A stretch of 64,000 nt of DNA, taken from NCBI RefSeq assembly GCF_943733665.1, contig NZ_OX030782.1, forward strand, positions 2,652,501 through 2,716,500, in the 5' to 3' direction. This document shows, one piece after another, positions 29,563 to 38,620 of this stretch. Source of the stretch: Aquimarina sp. Aq107 (lineage in GTDB: Bacteria > Bacteroidota > Bacteroidia > Flavobacteriales > Flavobacteriaceae). Each line of letters opens with the position of its first letter. Positions within the stretch are counted from its first letter, which is position 1. The notes beneath the pieces are model-generated. The model made no database searches and was not told the DNA's origin. It saw nothing but the letters and a program-made list of their open reading frames with translations. The position numbers and the translations under genes are program-made.

Positions 29563-30876
29563 TTACATACAACCTACACCAGCATCAATTACAATTTCGG
29601 TTCCTGTATTTACTAAATCACACACAGCATTTGGCATAGAAACAATGTTATTTTCCGAAATATCCAATACTTGTAAATTTATCAAATTACTAAGCTTAAC
29701 AGGTATTTCTTCTATCATATTTGTTTTTAACAACAGGTTTTCTAAAAGAAATAAATCCCCTACACTCTCATTAATTTCAACTAAATTATTTCCAGATAAC
29801 TGAAGTCGTTTTAGATTGGATAGTTTTGTAATCCCTGAAGGAATAGTACTTATGCCAGCATTGTAAATATCTAATCTGGTTAATGTCTCTATTTCTAAAA
29901 CATGATCTGGTATGGATCCTAATTGATTGGAGGAGATTCCTAAACTAGTTAATTTAGATAGATTTGTTATTTCTTGTGGCACCTCTAATAATTCGATATT
30001 ATTAATGAATAATGTATTTAACTCCGAGAGTTCAAACAGTTCTGAAGGCAGTGTTTGTAAAGCATTATTAGACAAACTCAAATATCTCAGTTCTGTAAGT
30101 TTATTAATATCAGAAGGTATATCTACTAACATATTGGTATACATTCTTAGATCGGTTAGTTTTTCTAGACTAAAAAATTCTCCTGGAATTATTTCTATCT
30201 GATTTCCACCGAGATTCAACACTCTTAAGTTATTAGACAAATCTTCAATCTGTCTTGGAATTTCTGTAATCATATTACCTTCTAACGATAATGTTTTAAG
30301 GTAAAACAAGTCACAGATTTCTGGCGGTAATATGGTAAGCCCTTTTTCATCTAACTCTAACCCTATTATCTTCTCATCTATAACTACGATACCTTCCCAA
30401 GCAGAAACATTGTCACTAGTTATATCCCAGCCAAGTGTATTATCAGGGTTTTGATTAAAAATAGTAAGTAAAATCTCTTGATCTGTACTAGCAACAACTC
30501 GTACTCTTACTGTATAGTCTGAAGTTGTACCATCTTCTGCAATCACGCTATAATTTAAAGGATCGGAAAAATCTACAAAAATATCTGTACCTTGGATAAT
30601 GGATGCAGATTCTGAAACTTTTATATTGGGTTTCAATGCTCTAACTGGAGTACCATATGGTAATACTACAGATATTATCTTATCATTCTGATCGATACGA
30701 GCACTAACATCAATCTCTAATTCTTCATTATCTGATGAGAGAAATGTAAATTCTAATATTTCTTTTTCGTTATTTAGTAAAATAACATCTGACCCATCTA
30801 TTTCTTTAGAACAAGAAAATATGATCAAACTACACATTACTAAAAGTAGGTTTTTATAGGTTAATAAGCCCTTCAT
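29563..30876 (-). CDS. leucine-rich-repeat lipoprotein
   Basis: 437 residues. Signal and lipobox LLLVMCSLIIFSCS (Cys22 region) indicate a lipoprotein. A beta-sandwich-like domain follows (about 30-130, with LPYGTPVRALKPNIKVSESA and NYSVIAEDGTTSDYTVRVRV, resembling the DUF5018 type). Eleven or so leucine-rich repeats fill about 160-425 (unit LxxLxxLxLxxNxLxxIPxx). LRR lipoproteins usually bind proteins at the surface. It is separated from the T6SS payload operon by 196 nt, but its promoter shares a 15-base motif with that of vgrG, so the two are probably co-expressed. Attachment, or protection against kin attack, is speculation. Confidence 0.88.
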   Translation of the reverse strand: MKGLLTYKNLLLVMCSLIIFSCSKEIDGSDVILLNNEKEILEFTFLSSDNEELEIDVSARIDQNDKIISVVLPYGTPVRALKPNIKVSESASIIQGTDIFVDFSDPLNYSVIAEDGTTSDYTVRVRVVASTDQEILLTIFNQNPDNTLGWDITSDNVSAWEGIVVIDEKIIGLELDEKGLTILPPEICDLFYLKTLSLEGNMITEIPRQIEDLSNNLRVLNLGGNQIEIIPGEFFSLEKLTDLRMYTNMLVDIPSDINKLTELRYLSLSNNALQTLPSELFELSELNTLFINNIELLEVPQEITNLSKLTSLGISSNQLGSIPDHVLEIETLTRLDIYNAGISTIPSGITKLSNLKRLQLSGNNLVEINESVGDLFLLENLLLKTNMIEEIPVKLSNLINLQVLDISENNIVSMPNAVCDLVNTGTEIVIDAGVGCM

Positions 30877-30922
30877 AGGTATTGGTTTTAAGAGTTTTAT
30901 TATTTGTGTGATATCTCTAAAT

Positions 30923-30953
30923 CAAAAGTAGGAAATAGGGCTAGCGCGTACAT
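30923..30953 (-). promoter_or_regulatory. promoter of the LRR lipoprotein gene
   Basis: On the minus strand ATG-N20-TACTTTTG: a good -7 box (30923-30930) and an imperfect -33 (ATG at 30951-30953 where consensus is TTG). A weak -33 fits dependence on an activator bound at the upstream motif 30976-30990. Confidence 0.6.
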
Positions 30954-30975
30954 CCATGATTTCCATAGAAAACAT

Positions 30976-30990
30976 CCCCTGAAAACCACT
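30976..30990 (-). promoter_or_regulatory. shared 15-base motif, copy 1 (LRR promoter)
   Basis: Minus strand AGTGGTTTTCAGGGG, identical to 41410-41424. There are 45 nt between it and the -7 box, exactly as in the vgrG promoter, so both motifs face RNA polymerase in the same way. Likely an activator site centred near -65. Confidence 0.65.
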
Positions 30991-31072
30991 GGATTTAGAA
31001 GAACGAACTAATATAATTGATCTCATTTAACGTAAATTTTGAGAAACTCTTAAATCTAAGCAAACCATATTA

Positions 31073-31474
31073 TTACACTTTCTTTAGCTCGATATATTTA
31101 GTATCACATTCACTAAACCTAACAAACTCATTCATTGCATTACCATAATTTAGTATAACAATGGTGTCGTTAATAAATTCAGCCGTTATAATTCTTTTTG
31201 GATATTCTCCGTATAATTCTTTAAACTGAAAAAGAATTGACTTATCGTGATACTCAATTTCCAACTCACCTGTATGCTGAAGATTTTGAGTTTTAATTTC
31301 ATAAACTAAATTGGAAATATTTATAGTCAAAAGACAATCATCTTTCTTATACTGATATTTACCATCAAAAAAACCGGGCTTCTTCTGTTCAATAATCGTA
31401 TTTTGTACAACACTTTTTTTTGATTTACAGTTAATGGTGAATAAAAGCAATATGAAAAAAAGGAAATATCTCAT
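31073..31474 (-). CDS. lipoprotein, putative immunity protein for the GH19 effector
   Basis: 133 residues of unknown family. The signal peptide ends in a lipobox (LLLFTINC, Cys16), placing the protein in the periplasm or on a membrane. The mature part looks all-beta (KDDCLLTINISNLVYEIKT, HTGELEIEYHDKSILFQF, RIITAEFINDTIVILNY), like many small beta-sandwich or barrel immunity proteins. It starts 8 nt after the stop of the muramidase effector gene. Effectors that attack peptidoglycan require a periplasmic immunity protein, so this is its likely partner; the link is by position only. Confidence 0.7.
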   Translation of the reverse strand: MRYFLFFILLLFTINCKSKKSVVQNTIIEQKKPGFFDGKYQYKKDDCLLTINISNLVYEIKTQNLQHTGELEIEYHDKSILFQFKELYGEYPKRIITAEFINDTIVILNYGNAMNEFVRFSECDTKYIELKKV

Positions 31475-31482
31475 ATCATTTT

Positions 31483-33315
31483 TTAATTTTTTAAGACTCT
31501 TAACCTTTCTTCTACAAAACTTCGAATTTCATATTTATCATATCCATACCAATTTCTTGGCGGGATTGGTTTACCTGCAGCGTCATTTAAAGCAATAAAA
31601 CGCTCATACCCTTCAATAGCCTTTTGCCTATTCTTCGTGCACCCTTTTTTGGAGGTTGCTGGGTCGTGCCATACTCCCCAACCAAAAGATCCTTTTTGTC
31701 TATTATATACTTTACTTTCTGAAAATATATATTCTGTGGACTCAGAATTAGAATTATTACAACTTTCATATAATATTTCAAATCCTTTCTCGACAGATTG
31801 TAATCTCTCATTATAACCATTAAAACCTCCATTAACGCTATACGTTATAAAAATAAAATCATTTTCATCCGCATCATCATTTAATTCTGCACTTTGGGCC
31901 CAAAACCACCCTGCCGACTTAGATGCGTGAGGGTTCCTTTCTAACTTTTCCTTATTTTGTTGTGAAGAGGTGAAATCTTCTCCAATAAAATTACCATAGG
32001 CTTCATAATTACTCCTAAATGTCAATTGAATCAATCCTCTTCCAGGAAAACCTCCGTATGCGCTATTTGAAACACCAGTTTCCCTTGTATAATAAAAACT
32101 TCCAGATTCTTTTATCACTTGTGCTAAAAAATGTATTCTTCTCAAACAAGTATTTATATCGTTGTCAATGAATGCCTGATTTATACCACTTAAATGAGTT
32201 TCTACATTCCTTTCAGTTGCGTGAATTGCAATACTCATTATTTGTTCTTTGGTCATTTCTTGAGAGCAACAATTATTCTTCAATTGAAAATATTCATCTC
32301 TCATTTTCAAAAACTCATCTTCATAATCCTGTTTATCTCCACTTACTTTTACTTTTAACCATAAAAAATCTATAATCGGAGGTAATTCTGGTTTTTGATT
32401 AGTGGGTAAGGGATAATCCTCAGGATTAGTAGATACCTCTGATCCAATTTGTGGCACATCTGATCCAAAAGTTAATGGAACGGATGGAGTTATTTGTTGC
32501 ATTTCTTCTACAGAAGGAGGAGGAAGATTAATGGGTTCTTTAGGTTTAAACTTTTCTTTCCATTCTTCAAAAACCGTATCAGGATCATCTACTTTGGGAC
32601 GAAACTTAATCTTTACTACAGCTTCTCCTTGATCGTTAAATGTAGCTTTTAGTTCGGTTTTGTTTGTATTCTCATTTGGTTCTTCTGCTTCTATAGTATC
32701 ATACTGAATAACTGTAAGTGGAATTTCATCCTCCATTAATAAAAATGGGCTCCTTTCAAAAATTTCTACAATGGCTTCTTTATCTTTTAAGGCAAATCCT
32801 TTAACTAGGATATAAGAATCCTCACCTAATATTCCATTATCTTTTTTTTCATAAGAAACTCTTTCTTCTTTCTTAAAAATTTCAAATTCTACAACATTAT
32901 TAGGTTCCCTATATATTCTATACTCAAGATTTGTACGTATTGCTTCAACATTAGTATGATAGCCTTCTGCTAATAAAGAATCCCTCTCAATTACATATAA
33001 AATTTCTTCGGCTACGGTATCTATACTTTTAGTTCTTAGGTTAGGATCTATTTCTCCTTCATCCATTATTCCATTTTCATCAACTAAATTAATAGGATTT
33101 CTTATAGGATATGAAGAGTTCCCACTAGAAACACTAACCTCTTCAACTTTCTTTTTCGCAAAGTAAGCATCAATTAAACCTTCTTCAGATTCATTGGTAG
33201 CAAAAGTTGTTTGATTTGCATAATCTGCCCAATTGCGATTAATCTCCTCAATTCTTCTAGAACGAGCCTCTATCAATTGTTGTGTTGCATTAATTCCTTC
33301 TTTATGTCCACTCAT
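31483..33315 (-). CDS. T6SS effector: shared N-module plus GH19-type muramidase domain
   Basis: 610 residues, no signal peptide. Layout: MSGH N-terminal module (1-60, with NESEEGLIDAYFAKK), linker, central beta domain (about 155-260, GFALKDKEAIVEIFE), a DxLWLxVKV segment (about 316-347), then a C-terminal GH19 chitinase/lysozyme-like domain (about 355-610) with FLAQVIKESGSFYYTRETG (candidate catalytic Glu403 and Glu412) and GRGLIQLTFRSNYEAYG. GH19-type domains cleave chitin or the glycan strand of peptidoglycan; in this setting the latter is likely. N-terminal, central and DxLWL parts match those of the effector at 33881. It follows that effector's immunity gene and precedes its own at 31073. 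Confidence 0.85.
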   Translation of the reverse strand: MSGHKEGINATQQLIEARSRRIEEINRNWADYANQTTFATNESEEGLIDAYFAKKKVEEVSVSSGNSSYPIRNPINLVDENGIMDEGEIDPNLRTKSIDTVAEEILYVIERDSLLAEGYHTNVEAIRTNLEYRIYREPNNVVEFEIFKKEERVSYEKKDNGILGEDSYILVKGFALKDKEAIVEIFERSPFLLMEDEIPLTVIQYDTIEAEEPNENTNKTELKATFNDQGEAVVKIKFRPKVDDPDTVFEEWKEKFKPKEPINLPPPSVEEMQQITPSVPLTFGSDVPQIGSEVSTNPEDYPLPTNQKPELPPIIDFLWLKVKVSGDKQDYEDEFLKMRDEYFQLKNNCCSQEMTKEQIMSIAIHATERNVETHLSGINQAFIDNDINTCLRRIHFLAQVIKESGSFYYTRETGVSNSAYGGFPGRGLIQLTFRSNYEAYGNFIGEDFTSSQQNKEKLERNPHASKSAGWFWAQSAELNDDADENDFIFITYSVNGGFNGYNERLQSVEKGFEILYESCNNSNSESTEYIFSESKVYNRQKGSFGWGVWHDPATSKKGCTKNRQKAIEGYERFIALNDAAGKPIPPRNWYGYDKYEIRSFVEERLRVLKN

Positions 33316-33381
33316 TCTAATATTCTTTTTATTACAAATAGATGTAATAATTCATAAATTTTAGACGCCATTTATTTCTAA

Positions 33382-33909
33382 TCATCCTATACAATTTACA
33401 GATTTCAATTCTAGACGATTTTCATTAACTTTAAATCTGTAAAGAGTCGTTGATTCTATTTCTTGGTCATTTTCCTTAACAGGAACTAAAAGAAGATTGT
33501 TTTCCATTCTCACCGGATCATAACTTCTTAGCACTTCCATTAAATCCTCTGTAAATATTTTTTTATTTAGTATTTTGTTCTTTAATAAATAAATATCTCC
33601 TCTTTCATACAAATGCGCTAATTCAAGTTTATGAAAAATACAATCTCCGAAAATCGTATCGGATAAATAACGATTATTCAAAGATTCATTATCGATGTTA
33701 ACATAATCTTTCTGTAGAATAGTTAAAAGTCTTTTAATAGTAACCGAGTCCGAATCTGCCTTTTTCAAAGAACTAATTTTGGTATTAGTTTTTTCATTAT
33801 CTACAAAAAATTTAGTACCATTTTTAGTGCTACCACAAGAAGAGACAAACAAGCAAAGGAAGAACACACTTAAAAAAGATTTACGTACGGGAACCTGCTT
33901 CTGCCGCAT
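33382..33909 (-). CDS. lipoprotein, putative immunity protein for the amidase effector
   Basis: 175 residues of unknown family. The start is ATG at 33909, which puts a signal peptide with lipobox (FFLCLFVSSCGS) at the N terminus; the longer frame to 33978 would place it internally. The first 29 nt overlap the end of the upstream effector gene, so both are translated together. The mature part is mixed alpha/beta (NNRYLSDTIFGDCIFHKLEL, VRMENNLLLVPVKENDQ). Position, overlap and periplasmic location suggest immunity against the TIGR02594-type hydrolase; the structure and partner are not shown. Confidence 0.72.
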   Translation of the reverse strand: MRQKQVPVRKSFLSVFFLCLFVSSCGSTKNGTKFFVDNEKTNTKISSLKKADSDSVTIKRLLTILQKDYVNIDNESLNNRYLSDTIFGDCIFHKLELAHLYERGDIYLLKNKILNKKIFTEDLMEVLRSYDPVRMENNLLLVPVKENDQEIESTTLYRFKVNENRLELKSVNCIG

Positions 33910-35518
33910 CAGCTTCACTTTGATATTGGTAAAACACTTCATTATTTTCATCATATATATATTCTTTAGGTAATACATAGCCTAATAGTTTAAAATTACC
34001 TTTTACATAGTTAGAGCCTGATTTTTCGAAAATATATTCTTCAACTTGAACTCGATGAGTTTGATTCCCTCCTAAAAGTTTGAATATCAAACGGTCGCCT
34101 GAGTTAACATAATCAATAACAAAAGCTGCATGTCCCTCGTGTGTAGGTCTAGTTAATCTTTGCATAATTAGAACGCTTCCATACGGAGGTTTCTTATCTG
34201 GTAATATTCTAACTCCTCCTTCATATCTGGATGGATTAAACCAATTAATAGCCATTGCAGGGTTATGGGTATGTCCATTCAAAGGAATAGTTGAAAAATT
34301 TGTCCCCTTTAGCCTATTAGTCTCAATGAATACCCAATTAGTAAAACTAGAACACCAAGCTTGGTTAATAGGATCTAAGGCTTGTCCTGCTCCATTTAAG
34401 AAAAACTCTGCTACCCTTTCAAAACCTCCACTAGTTCTATCTCTTTCATAAACACCTAATTCTGCCCAAGCAATTTCCATCCAAGGTGCTATTTCAGTTT
34501 GTAGCTGAAAATATTCATTGCTAAGCTTTAAAAACTCTTCTTCATATAAATTACTATTTCCTTGTACTTTTACCAATAACCATAATGGGTCCGTTATAGA
34601 TGAAGGAGGGTTTGGAGTATAATTTAAAACATTTGCACCATCTACATTTTCTGCAGTATATGTTCCGTTAAGGCTTTGCATAGCAATACTGTTTCTTTCA
34701 TTTTCTGTTTCAGGGTCTAACATAAAATCCGAAGTATCACCTGATACCAAATCGTTTTGATCAGAAGAATTTGGTTCTATTGTAAAGTTTTCCAGCGGGT
34801 CTTCTGGGATAAACTTCTCTTTCCAAGCATTGAACACTGTGTCTTCTGCATCTTCTCCTTCAGGTTTCTCAGGTCTTAATTGAATTTTAACTACCGCTTC
34901 TCCATTTTCATTAAACTTGGCTTTCAATTCTGTCCTATTTTCATTTACAGGTTTTTCTGCATCTAGAGGATCATATTGAATCACTGTAAGAGGTGTTTCA
35001 TTTTCCATCAGTAAATAAGGCCTTTTTTCAAAAATTTCAATAATCGCTTCTTTATCTTTTAATGCAAATCCTTTTACTACGACATAAACATCACCTCCTA
35101 GCACTCCACTATTTACCTTTTCATAAAAAACCTCGGTTATAGTTGGTATTTGATTTGGTATTGTTAATTGAGCACCAACACTGATATTATAATTTGGCCT
35201 TGGGCCTACATCATCTGGATTAGCCTCGGCTATATCTTCTATACTTACTCCAGAATAATTTTCTGCTATCTTGGTAAGATTATCTCCACTAACTACAGTA
35301 TAAATTTCAGGTTCTGTTTCTAAAGAATCATTTACTGGCACCTCTCTTTCTTTTCTCTCCGCAAAGTATGAATCTAATAATCCCTCTTCCGCTTCATTCG
35401 TGGTAAATGTAATTTGGTTAGTTTCTTCATCCCAACGTACTTGATCCCATATTCGCTTTAAGCGAGCTTCGCCTTTTTGTTGTGCTGCATTTATTACTTC
35501 TTGATTATGTCCACTCAT
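33881..35518 (-). CDS. T6SS effector: shared N-module, LysM and TIGR02594-type peptidoglycan hydrolase
   Basis: 545 residues, no signal peptide. Order: MSGH module (1-60, NAAQQKGEARLKRIWDQVRW and NEAEEGLLDSYFAERK), LysM (72-120, YTVVSGDNLTKIAENYSGVS), central beta domain (about 130-240), DPLWLLVKVQG (310-320), and a catalytic domain (about 343-520). The last resembles the TIGR02594 NlpC/P60-CHAP-like family: PWMEIAWAELGVYE, NQAWCSSFTNWVF with candidate nucleophile Cys389, EGHAAFVID with His463, and LLGGNQTHRVQV. LysM would hold the toxin on peptidoglycan while it cuts peptide cross-links. The stop overlaps the following lipoprotein gene by 29 nt. Confidence 0.87.
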   Translation of the reverse strand: MSGHNQEVINAAQQKGEARLKRIWDQVRWDEETNQITFTTNEAEEGLLDSYFAERKEREVPVNDSLETEPEIYTVVSGDNLTKIAENYSGVSIEDIAEANPDDVGPRPNYNISVGAQLTIPNQIPTITEVFYEKVNSGVLGGDVYVVVKGFALKDKEAIIEIFEKRPYLLMENETPLTVIQYDPLDAEKPVNENRTELKAKFNENGEAVVKIQLRPEKPEGEDAEDTVFNAWKEKFIPEDPLENFTIEPNSSDQNDLVSGDTSDFMLDPETENERNSIAMQSLNGTYTAENVDGANVLNYTPNPPSSITDPLWLLVKVQGNSNLYEEEFLKLSNEYFQLQTEIAPWMEIAWAELGVYERDRTSGGFERVAEFFLNGAGQALDPINQAWCSSFTNWVFIETNRLKGTNFSTIPLNGHTHNPAMAINWFNPSRYEGGVRILPDKKPPYGSVLIMQRLTRPTHEGHAAFVIDYVNSGDRLIFKLLGGNQTHRVQVEEYIFEKSGSNYVKGNFKLLGYVLPKEYIYDENNEVFYQYQSEADAAEAGSRT

Positions 35519-35635
35519 AATTTCTTATGATTTAATATTATATATTTCTTTATCTACAGAATCGCAAAAGATCACCTCTTATTTCTAGAAAAACATCAAG
35601 TATTTTGTTATTTACCTTCTAAGAATGTTTACCAA

Positions 35636-36868
35636 TTAGGAAACAGGTACAAAAAATTCTTTTTCAAAAGTTATTTTTGTTAAGAAGGGTTTATAACCTC
35701 TCACATGTTGCAAGAAAAACCATCCTCTAAATCCAGCTCCTAGCGAGTAAAATTTTTGCATATCGGGTAGATCTAGTCCAAAATGATCCCAATAAATCAC
35801 CTCATATTTGATATCATAACCGTTTTCTTTTTTTGTATATTCAATAACACTTACTTCGTAACTCCAAACATCATTCACGGCAATTGTCAACCCTCTAAAA
35901 AGATTGTTATCTTCTCCTCTAGCAAATGAAGGAGAAGCACCCGGTCTTCTTTGCCACCTTATAGATGTATCTTCTGCTGCTGCAATATTTCCTCCCCTAT
36001 TCTGTATTCGTTGTGTAATGTCATTTTCTAAAGCCGCACAAAATCTTTCTGTTGCAGAACTCTCGATAGCCGCCTGATTAAGTTCATCATTCTCATAAAT
36101 CCCTCCTTCATTATTTTGAAACTTATCAATCATAGATGCTATATTTTCTCTTAATGCACCTGAAGAAAGTTGAAAAGCCATAATTCTAAAATCATCAAAG
36201 AGCATAAAATCAAAATTCAACCTAGTAAGATTAAATAAAATAGGTCTTATTTCTGTTATTTCTTCAGTTTTATATATTGCTTTATCTGTGATCCTATCTC
36301 CATTTGCGAACTTTATATGTTCTGTATCATTAAAACCATCCTGCTCATATTCTTGCTTGTAAGCTTGTATCTCCTCTTCTGAATAAATCAACGTACTAGG
36401 TTCTCCAGAACCGTAGGCCATATCATTGGCAATTGCACTTCCATCTTCATTTAATCCTGGTATTCTATAACGTTCTACATAAAAAGGCACTTCTATATCT
36501 TGTAGCATAGATTCTGGTAAATCCGTAGGGACGTCTATCTGAGCGGTATCTTTAATTACGATATCTACTCCTCCTGTTGCACATCCAATTGTAGAGTCTT
36601 CTAACAACATAAACTCTCCGTCGATTTCTAAATTACTAGCAACTCCTTGCCATTGTTTAGGAGCAATTACACCGGCACAGGGCGGTGGACTTTTTCTCCA
36701 TTTTTTGCATACTCCACCAAAAACAAGATTAGATTTGTTTCGATCTCCATTAGTCGCACATGGTGTATCTTGTAATTGCACTTCTGTATGTGATACAACA
36801 AGTACTCCATCACTAGAACAGAGCGGACAGCTTAAGGTAGCTCCATTTTTCACAAATTGTCCAGACAT
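35636..36868 (-). CDS. PAAR-like (DUF4280) T6SS spike protein with C-terminal toxin-like domain
   Basis: 410 residues. The first 118 residues are a DUF4280 PAAR-like spike tip with Cys pattern CPLC, PCATN, GVCKKW, PPPCAG and GCATGG, almost identical to the next gene upstream. A linker follows (about 120-210), then a C-terminal domain (about 215-410) with FMLFDDFRIMAFQLSSG, IRWQRRPGASPSF and a tail GFRGWFFLQHVRGYKPFLTK that recalls DUF3289. That assignment is from memory and tentative. No small immunity gene follows; the next gene, 117 nt on, is another effector. Confidence 0.8.
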   Translation of the reverse strand: MSGQFVKNGATLSCPLCSSDGVLVVSHTEVQLQDTPCATNGDRNKSNLVFGGVCKKWRKSPPPCAGVIAPKQWQGVASNLEIDGEFMLLEDSTIGCATGGVDIVIKDTAQIDVPTDLPESMLQDIEVPFYVERYRIPGLNEDGSAIANDMAYGSGEPSTLIYSEEEIQAYKQEYEQDGFNDTEHIKFANGDRITDKAIYKTEEITEIRPILFNLTRLNFDFMLFDDFRIMAFQLSSGALRENIASMIDKFQNNEGGIYENDELNQAAIESSATERFCAALENDITQRIQNRGGNIAAAEDTSIRWQRRPGASPSFARGEDNNLFRGLTIAVNDVWSYEVSVIEYTKKENGYDIKYEVIYWDHFGLDLPDMQKFYSLGAGFRGWFFLQHVRGYKPFLTKITFEKEFFVPVS

Positions 36869-36905
36869 GATTCATAGGTTTTAAGCGTATTTTTTTTACA
36901 TAATC

Positions 36906-38618
36906 TTATTCTATATTGTTATTGTCGTACACCAAACTTTTATCTCCTCTCATAATATCCCATTGCCATTTAAAAAATGAATGCATATTGCCTTTAAATC
37001 TATTATCTAATGGCTCTTTGTTAAGATCTGGTTCGAATTGAGTTGGATAATCCATATAATTATCTGTAAATCCTCTATAAAAAAGGAAAGGAGTATTAAA
37101 TTCTTCTTCAAAAGAATGCGGTAATGAAAGAGAATGCCCTATTTCGTGGGGAACATTATGAATTTCTGACAACCCTCCTCCAAAAATAATACACGCATTT
37201 CCCCATTCCACATTGGATATATCCGTTAGATCAGCACTAGCTAGCCCTCTCCATTGTATAGGAGGAAGGCCTTCTCTTTCAAGAATTCCCGTAACATTTG
37301 TATAAAACAGGAATGTTTTATTATGACCAAATTCTTCTATACCAGTTACTGGTTTATAATGTCCATATTTATCATATAACTTAACCAAATTATTTAAAAA
37401 TCCATTTACTGAATTAAATTGAGGTCCTATATCCAAATTTTCAGTAACAAAATCATCTTTAAACTTTTTTACATCTGGATCGGTATCAGGTAAACTATCT
37501 ATATCAAAATCATCATCAAAAACTTCTGTCTGTATCAAGGGTTGAACCGTGGACTCATATTTAATAGTTGTCTTATAATTAGGATTTAAAATTGCACTCA
37601 TTCCATCTATAATAACATTAACTGCTATAACATTAGCAGTGGCGATAGCATTATTATTATAGACCATCAGTTTACCTACTTCTTCTTTTTCTCCATCCAA
37701 CTCTGCATAGATTTTTATTTCTTCGTGAGCTTCCAAAGGATTTCCTTCACATTTTATAGTAATTACTTTTTCAGTTACATAAAGCTCTTTTGTAGTAGTA
37801 CCTAAATCCTTAGTTTGCTTTTCTGCCAAAAGTTCACTTAAACTTATTTGCGATGGTATAACGATAAGTGAATCATTTGGAGATTCAAAAATGATTTTAG
37901 TAGCATCGCCAACCAACGGCTCTATTGCTTCTATTTCGATATTTAATAGAGCTTCATTTACTCCATTAAATGTTGTATCTGGAAAAATAGATAACCAAGC
38001 TGGATAATAATCTTCTCCATAAGGAGTAATTGGATTTACCACATCCTTTGTCTTGTACTCTTTTTTTAAATCTTCAGGATTTTTACAAACAGCTAATTGT
38101 TGATTTAAAGGTCCAGAAAAAGGAGATCTGGCATTATCATACCCTATAGTTTCTATTGGATAGATATGCTCATCCCGTAACCAATCAAACCCATACTCGC
38201 CTTTATAATCATCTGGTCTTCTTACATTCACCAAAAACTTTTTTAGTCTGGCATTCTCCGTATCTGGTAAATCTGTAGGGACATCCATCTGAGCGGTATC
38301 ATCAATACCAATATCTACGCCTCCGGTACTGCAAGTAATCGTGGAGTCCTCTAATAACATAAATTCTCCGTCAATTTCTACATCTGTTGCTACTCCCTTC
38401 CATTGCGTCGGAGCAATTACACTTGCACAAGGCGGTGGACTTTTTCGCCATTTTTTACAAACTCCTCCAAAAACAAGATTAGACTTACTCTTATCGCCAT
38501 TGGTAGCACAAGGAGTATCTTGTAATTGTACCTGAGTATGCGATACGACCAATGTACCACTACTAGAACATAATGGACATTTTAAAGTAGCGCCATTTTT
38601 TACAAATTGTCCAGCCAT
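36906..38618 (-). CDS. PAAR-like (DUF4280) T6SS spike protein fused to a metzincin protease
   Basis: 570 residues. The DUF4280 PAAR-like tip (1-118) is followed by a middle region (about 120-400, beta-rich, unknown) and a metzincin-type zinc protease (about 400-555). HEIGHSLSLPH spans 491-501 (three His ligands, Glu492) and YMDYP at 521-525 is the expected Met-turn. Fusion to a spike tip strongly suggests delivery as a 'specialised' effector. No obvious immunity gene follows (next stop to start distance is 37 nt, leading into the second PAAR-like gene), which would fit a protease acting on eukaryotic or other non-self targets. It is separated from the adaptor-like gene by only 2 nt. Confidence 0.88.
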   Translation of the reverse strand: MAGQFVKNGATLKCPLCSSSGTLVVSHTQVQLQDTPCATNGDKSKSNLVFGGVCKKWRKSPPPCASVIAPTQWKGVATDVEIDGEFMLLEDSTITCSTGGVDIGIDDTAQMDVPTDLPDTENARLKKFLVNVRRPDDYKGEYGFDWLRDEHIYPIETIGYDNARSPFSGPLNQQLAVCKNPEDLKKEYKTKDVVNPITPYGEDYYPAWLSIFPDTTFNGVNEALLNIEIEAIEPLVGDATKIIFESPNDSLIVIPSQISLSELLAEKQTKDLGTTTKELYVTEKVITIKCEGNPLEAHEEIKIYAELDGEKEEVGKLMVYNNNAIATANVIAVNVIIDGMSAILNPNYKTTIKYESTVQPLIQTEVFDDDFDIDSLPDTDPDVKKFKDDFVTENLDIGPQFNSVNGFLNNLVKLYDKYGHYKPVTGIEEFGHNKTFLFYTNVTGILEREGLPPIQWRGLASADLTDISNVEWGNACIIFGGGLSEIHNVPHEIGHSLSLPHSFEEEFNTPFLFYRGFTDNYMDYPTQFEPDLNKEPLDNRFKGNMHSFFKWQWDIMRGDKSLVYDNNNIE

Positions 38619-38620
38619 TA

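Larger units (their letters stand above)
30877..31072 (-). other. LRR promoter region
   Basis: A 196-nt spacer between the end of the payload operon and the LRR gene. It holds the -7 box, an imperfect -33 and the shared 15-base motif listed separately. No terminator for the operon was recognised here. Confidence 0.5.

Noticed and set aside
33910-33978. Longer start for the lipoprotein after the amidase effector
   Set aside because: The added residues lie entirely inside the effector gene and would bury the lipoprotein signal.
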